This document shows, one piece after another, positions 12,965-14,797 of a stretch of 14,797 bases of DNA. The DNA comes from CAXMST01 sp038206985 (GTDB taxonomy: Bacteria > Actinomycetota > Thermoleophilia > Solirubrobacterales > 70-9), in NCBI GenBank assembly GCA_038206985.1, contig JBBRAH010000056.1, positions 1 through 14,797 on the forward strand. The letters run 5' to 3'. A model generated the notes under the pieces. The model saw only the letters and a list, made by a program, of their open reading frames with translations. It was not told the origin of the DNA and ran no database searches. The position numbers and the translations under genes were made by a program. Every line of letters begins with the position of its first letter. The first letter of the stretch is position 1.

Positions 12965-14111
12965 CTACTTGCCCTTCTTCCTCTTCTTTCGCACCTTGCG
13001 CTCGACCGCGCCGATGTCGCAGCGCTTGCCCTGGGGACGCTTGACGCCGCGCTGATCCTTGCTGGTGCAGGTTTTGGCGCCACCGTTGACCGCCGCACTC
13101 TTCTTCTTCGGCGCGATCGTGTCCGTGGGGCCGCCGTTGTCGGTCAGCGGGCCGAGCTTTGGGTTGCCGACACTGCGATCGTTGGGTAGCGGGGTGGTGA
13201 AGCAGCCGGAGCGATCGCTGAGGTTGTTGCCCAGTGAGGTCTCCGACCCGGAGCAGTTGTCACCGACACCTGGATTGCCGGGCGATCCTGCCGACTCGCC
13301 GTTGGACTCGTAGGCGATGTTGCCCGCGATGATCGTCCCGCTCAGGCTGTAGGCGCTGAAGCCGGAGATCCCGGCGCCGCAGCCGAGCCCGTTGAAGCAG
13401 CTGTTGCCGACGATGGTCGAGTCCACGATGACTGCGCTGCCCGCATCGAAGGCCCCGGTGTCGCCATTGAAGTCAGGGTTGCCGGCGACGTTGTTGGCGA
13501 CGGTCGAGTTGGTCAGCGTGAGCAGGCCACCGACATCCATTCCACCTTCGTTGTAAGCCGTGTTGTCCGCGATCAGGCTGCGGTCGACGGTCGCGCCGGC
13601 GCTTGCCGTGACCCCACCGCCGTTGCCAAAGCCGCTGGCGGGCGCCTCATTGTCGACCACCGCGACCTTGCTTAGAGTCAGCGGGCTGTCTGCGTTGATG
13701 CCCGCGCCCTCGTTGGGGTCAAAGCCGCCTCTGACCAGCAGCTTGCTGAGTGTCACACCGGACAGGCCGGGATCGATCTCGAACACCCGGCTGGCCCCGT
13801 CGCCGATGATCTTGGTCTTTCGCGCGGAGGCACCCCGGATGACCAGCTCCTTGTCGATGACAAGTGCACCGCTGCTCAGCCGGTAGTTGCCCTTCGGGAC
13901 CTTGATCAGATCGGTCGGCATCGCATCGGCGATCGCCTGGCGCACGGTGCCGGGGCCCGAGTCGGCCTTGCTGGACACGGTGAGTGTGCCGGCCGCTGCG
14001 GGGGCGGCCACCACCAAGCAGGGCGATGATTGCCGCTGCGGGTGGGGCGAGCCCACTGACGAGCTTGAGGAGGGGTCGGGCACGTGCGGTTCTTGAAGCC
14101 AGGAGATGCAT
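12965..14111 (-). CDS. Exported beta-helix protein (choice-of-anchor Q type), frameshifted in its signal peptide
   Basis: The mature part starts GTLTVSSKADSGPGTVRQAI, the CSLR-like opening of secreted parallel beta-helix proteins. It continues with repeats such as LTLTNSTVANNVAG, VIVDSTIVGNS and LSGTIIAGN. It ends with the choice-of-anchor Q pattern GPLTDNGGPTDTIAP, then DQRGVKRPQG and CDIGAVE, plus a very basic tail (RKVRKKRKKGK). The adhesive or substrate-binding role is inferred only from the fold. The ATG at 14111 follows TAGATT by six bases and begins MHLLASRTARARPLLKLVSG, but its frame does not join the mature part. Removing one base of the AA at 14016-14017 (TT on the coding strand) gives ...IIALLVVAAPAAA, a normal signal peptide with an AxA site, and a 381-residue protein. 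A GTG at 14083 opens the mature frame but gives no signal peptide. Confidence 0.72.
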
Positions 14112-14117
14112 GGGCGG

Positions 14118-14146
14118 AATCTATTCCGGAATGGGCCCTAGGTCCA
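14118..14146 (-). promoter_or_regulatory. Leaderless promoter of the beta-helix gene with an embedded palindrome
   Basis: On the minus strand TGGACC (14146-14141) and TAGATT (14123-14118) are 17 bases apart. TAGATT ends exactly six bases before the ATG at 14111. The palindrome ATTCCGGAAT (14123-14132) lies in the spacer next to the -10 box and could be an operator. Confidence 0.5.
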
Positions 14147-14257
14147 GACCTTTCGGGAATGATTCGCGATGCTGTCATTTTTCGAAGAAGGCTGTAGAAC
14201 GGCCCGGCGCGTGCGGACTCATCGCCGCCGCCACAGGCCAATGAGGCCCCTCGCCGG

Positions 14258-14580
14258 TCAAGGAACGAGCGTCGTGAAGCCGGCGGCCTCGAAATCTCCG
14301 TCGAAGGTGAGGGCATCGGTGATCCCCTCGCTGCGCATGACCTCGAAGCTCACGGCATCGACGAACGAGTACTCGCGCTCGTCGTGGACGCGGAGCCATT
14401 CCTGGGCGACCTCCTCGACCGCGCGATCGGCGTGGATGATCCGATAGCGGTCGCCACCCCGCAGCGCATCGACGACCCGCGCCGGCGGGCGAAGGTCCAG
14501 CACTCGCCGACCACGTGGTTGGTCGTCAGCGGCGCGGTGATGTAAGCATGGTGTGCCCGTTCAGTCAAGAATCGAGCCGA
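14258..14580 (-). pseudogene. Broken PIN-domain gene (VapC-like remnant)
   Basis: Two reverse-strand frames together give the middle and end of a PIN-domain protein. The first reads PLTTNHVVGECWTFARRR, the conserved helix with the second acidic residue. It shifts near 14477-14480 to VVDALRGGDRYRI, EYSFVDAVSFEVMR and GITDALTFDGDFEAAGF, which carry the later acidic residues. The N-terminal strand with the first catalytic Asp is missing; an in-frame stop stands at 14581-14583 and the divergent antiporter promoter begins just beyond. No antitoxin gene is next to it. With both a truncation and a frameshift, it is very likely dead. Confidence 0.72.
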
Positions 14581-14595
14581 TCAGCGCGACGCCAA

Positions 14596-14601
14596 TAGTC
14601 T
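14596..14601 (+). promoter_or_regulatory. -10 box of the antiporter gene
   Basis: TAGTCT ends seven bases before the ATG at 14609, again predicting a leaderless or nearly leaderless transcript. No -35 box stands out. Confidence 0.45.
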
Positions 14602-14608
14602 GCCGACG

Positions 14609-14797
14609 ATGGACCTCGGCTTCCCGGAGATCGTGCTCACCATCGGCGTGCTGCTGCTCGTCGTCTCGGCGTTGTCTGGTCTCGCGCACGGCACCGTGCT
14701 CTCGGTCTCCGTACTCGCGGTCGCCGCGGGGATGGGGCTCGACGCGCTCGACGTGGTCGAGATCAGCGCCGAGGATGCGAGTGTCATCGCGCTGATC
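14609..14797 (+). CDS. Cation:proton antiporter (NhaP/CPA1-like), N-terminal part
   Basis: 63 codons are present before the right edge. The protein starts MDLGFPEIVLTIGVLLLVVS and has a first helix at about residues 7-22. Next come LSGLAHGTVLSVSVLAVAAG, a second hydrophobic helix, and an amphipathic stretch DALDVVEISAEDASVIALI. The pattern of an initial helix, LSGxxHGTVLS, and a short loop before the next helix resembles the N-terminus of actinobacterial monovalent cation:proton antiporters. These exchange Na+ or K+ for H+ across the inner membrane. The ion-binding Asp residues lie outside the window, so the family call is tentative. The start is backed by the TAGTCT box seven bases upstream. 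The gene is divergent from the PIN remnant. Confidence 0.6.
   Translation, partial: MDLGFPEIVLTIGVLLLVVSALSGLAHGTVLSVSVLAVAAGMGLDALDVVEISAEDASVIALI

Noticed and set aside
14081..14083. GTG at 14083 as start of the beta-helix protein
   Set aside because: It yields a Ser/Pro-rich N-terminus without an export signal, while the ATG at 14111 has both a promoter and a signal peptide start in the neighbouring frame. It remains the simplest single-frame alternative.

Overview
The window is very GC-rich and tightly packed, and it looks like chromosome from an actinobacterium. A member of Thermoleophilia (Solirubrobacterales-like) is my best guess. This rests on three things: large exported proteins with actinobacterial Ig-like, FG-GAP and choice-of-anchor Q modules; a RecQ carrying a phosphoribosyltransferase tail; and promoters of TANNNT type set directly against start codons. 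The placement is inference from gene content. No tRNA, rRNA, CRISPR array or insertion sequence was found.

Layout, left to right. The 5' part of a RecD2 helicase gene runs off the left edge (minus strand). Next come a secreted lipase of the Candida antarctica lipase B type (minus), a three-helix membrane protein (plus), and a 400-base decayed stretch with remnants of a drug-export ABC transporter. Then follow an exported glycerophosphodiester phosphodiesterase (plus), an exported GH25 muramidase (minus), a small membrane protein (plus), and a 1487-residue secreted subtilase with a seven-motif FG-GAP propeller, a PKD domain and four Ig-like repeats (minus). After these lie RecQ fused to a phosphoribosyltransferase (plus), a Phd/VapC-type toxin-antitoxin pair (plus), an exported beta-helix protein with a frameshift inside its signal peptide (minus), a broken PIN-domain gene (minus), and the start of a cation:proton antiporter gene (plus) running off the right edge.

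The genes are mostly single transcription units that alternate in strand. Only the toxin-antitoxin pair is clearly an operon. Ten starts have a TANNNT -10 hexamer 6 to 12 bases ahead and none has a convincing Shine-Dalgarno sequence, so leaderless or very short-leader transcription seems to be the rule here. This signal also decided several start codons: the lipase at 1975, the small membrane protein at 2071 and the beta-helix protein at 14111. Several genes end inside hairpins that contain the stop codon.

Together, lipase, phosphodiesterase, muramidase and protease form a loose neighbourhood of exported degradative enzymes, suggesting use of external lipid, cell-wall and protein material. 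Housekeeping DNA-repair helicases and debris of transferred genes are interspersed. The strongest leads are the RecQ-phosphoribosyltransferase fusion with an altered PRPP loop, the propeller subtilase, the CalB-like lipase, and the frameshift whose reading frame is fixed independently by the promoter.
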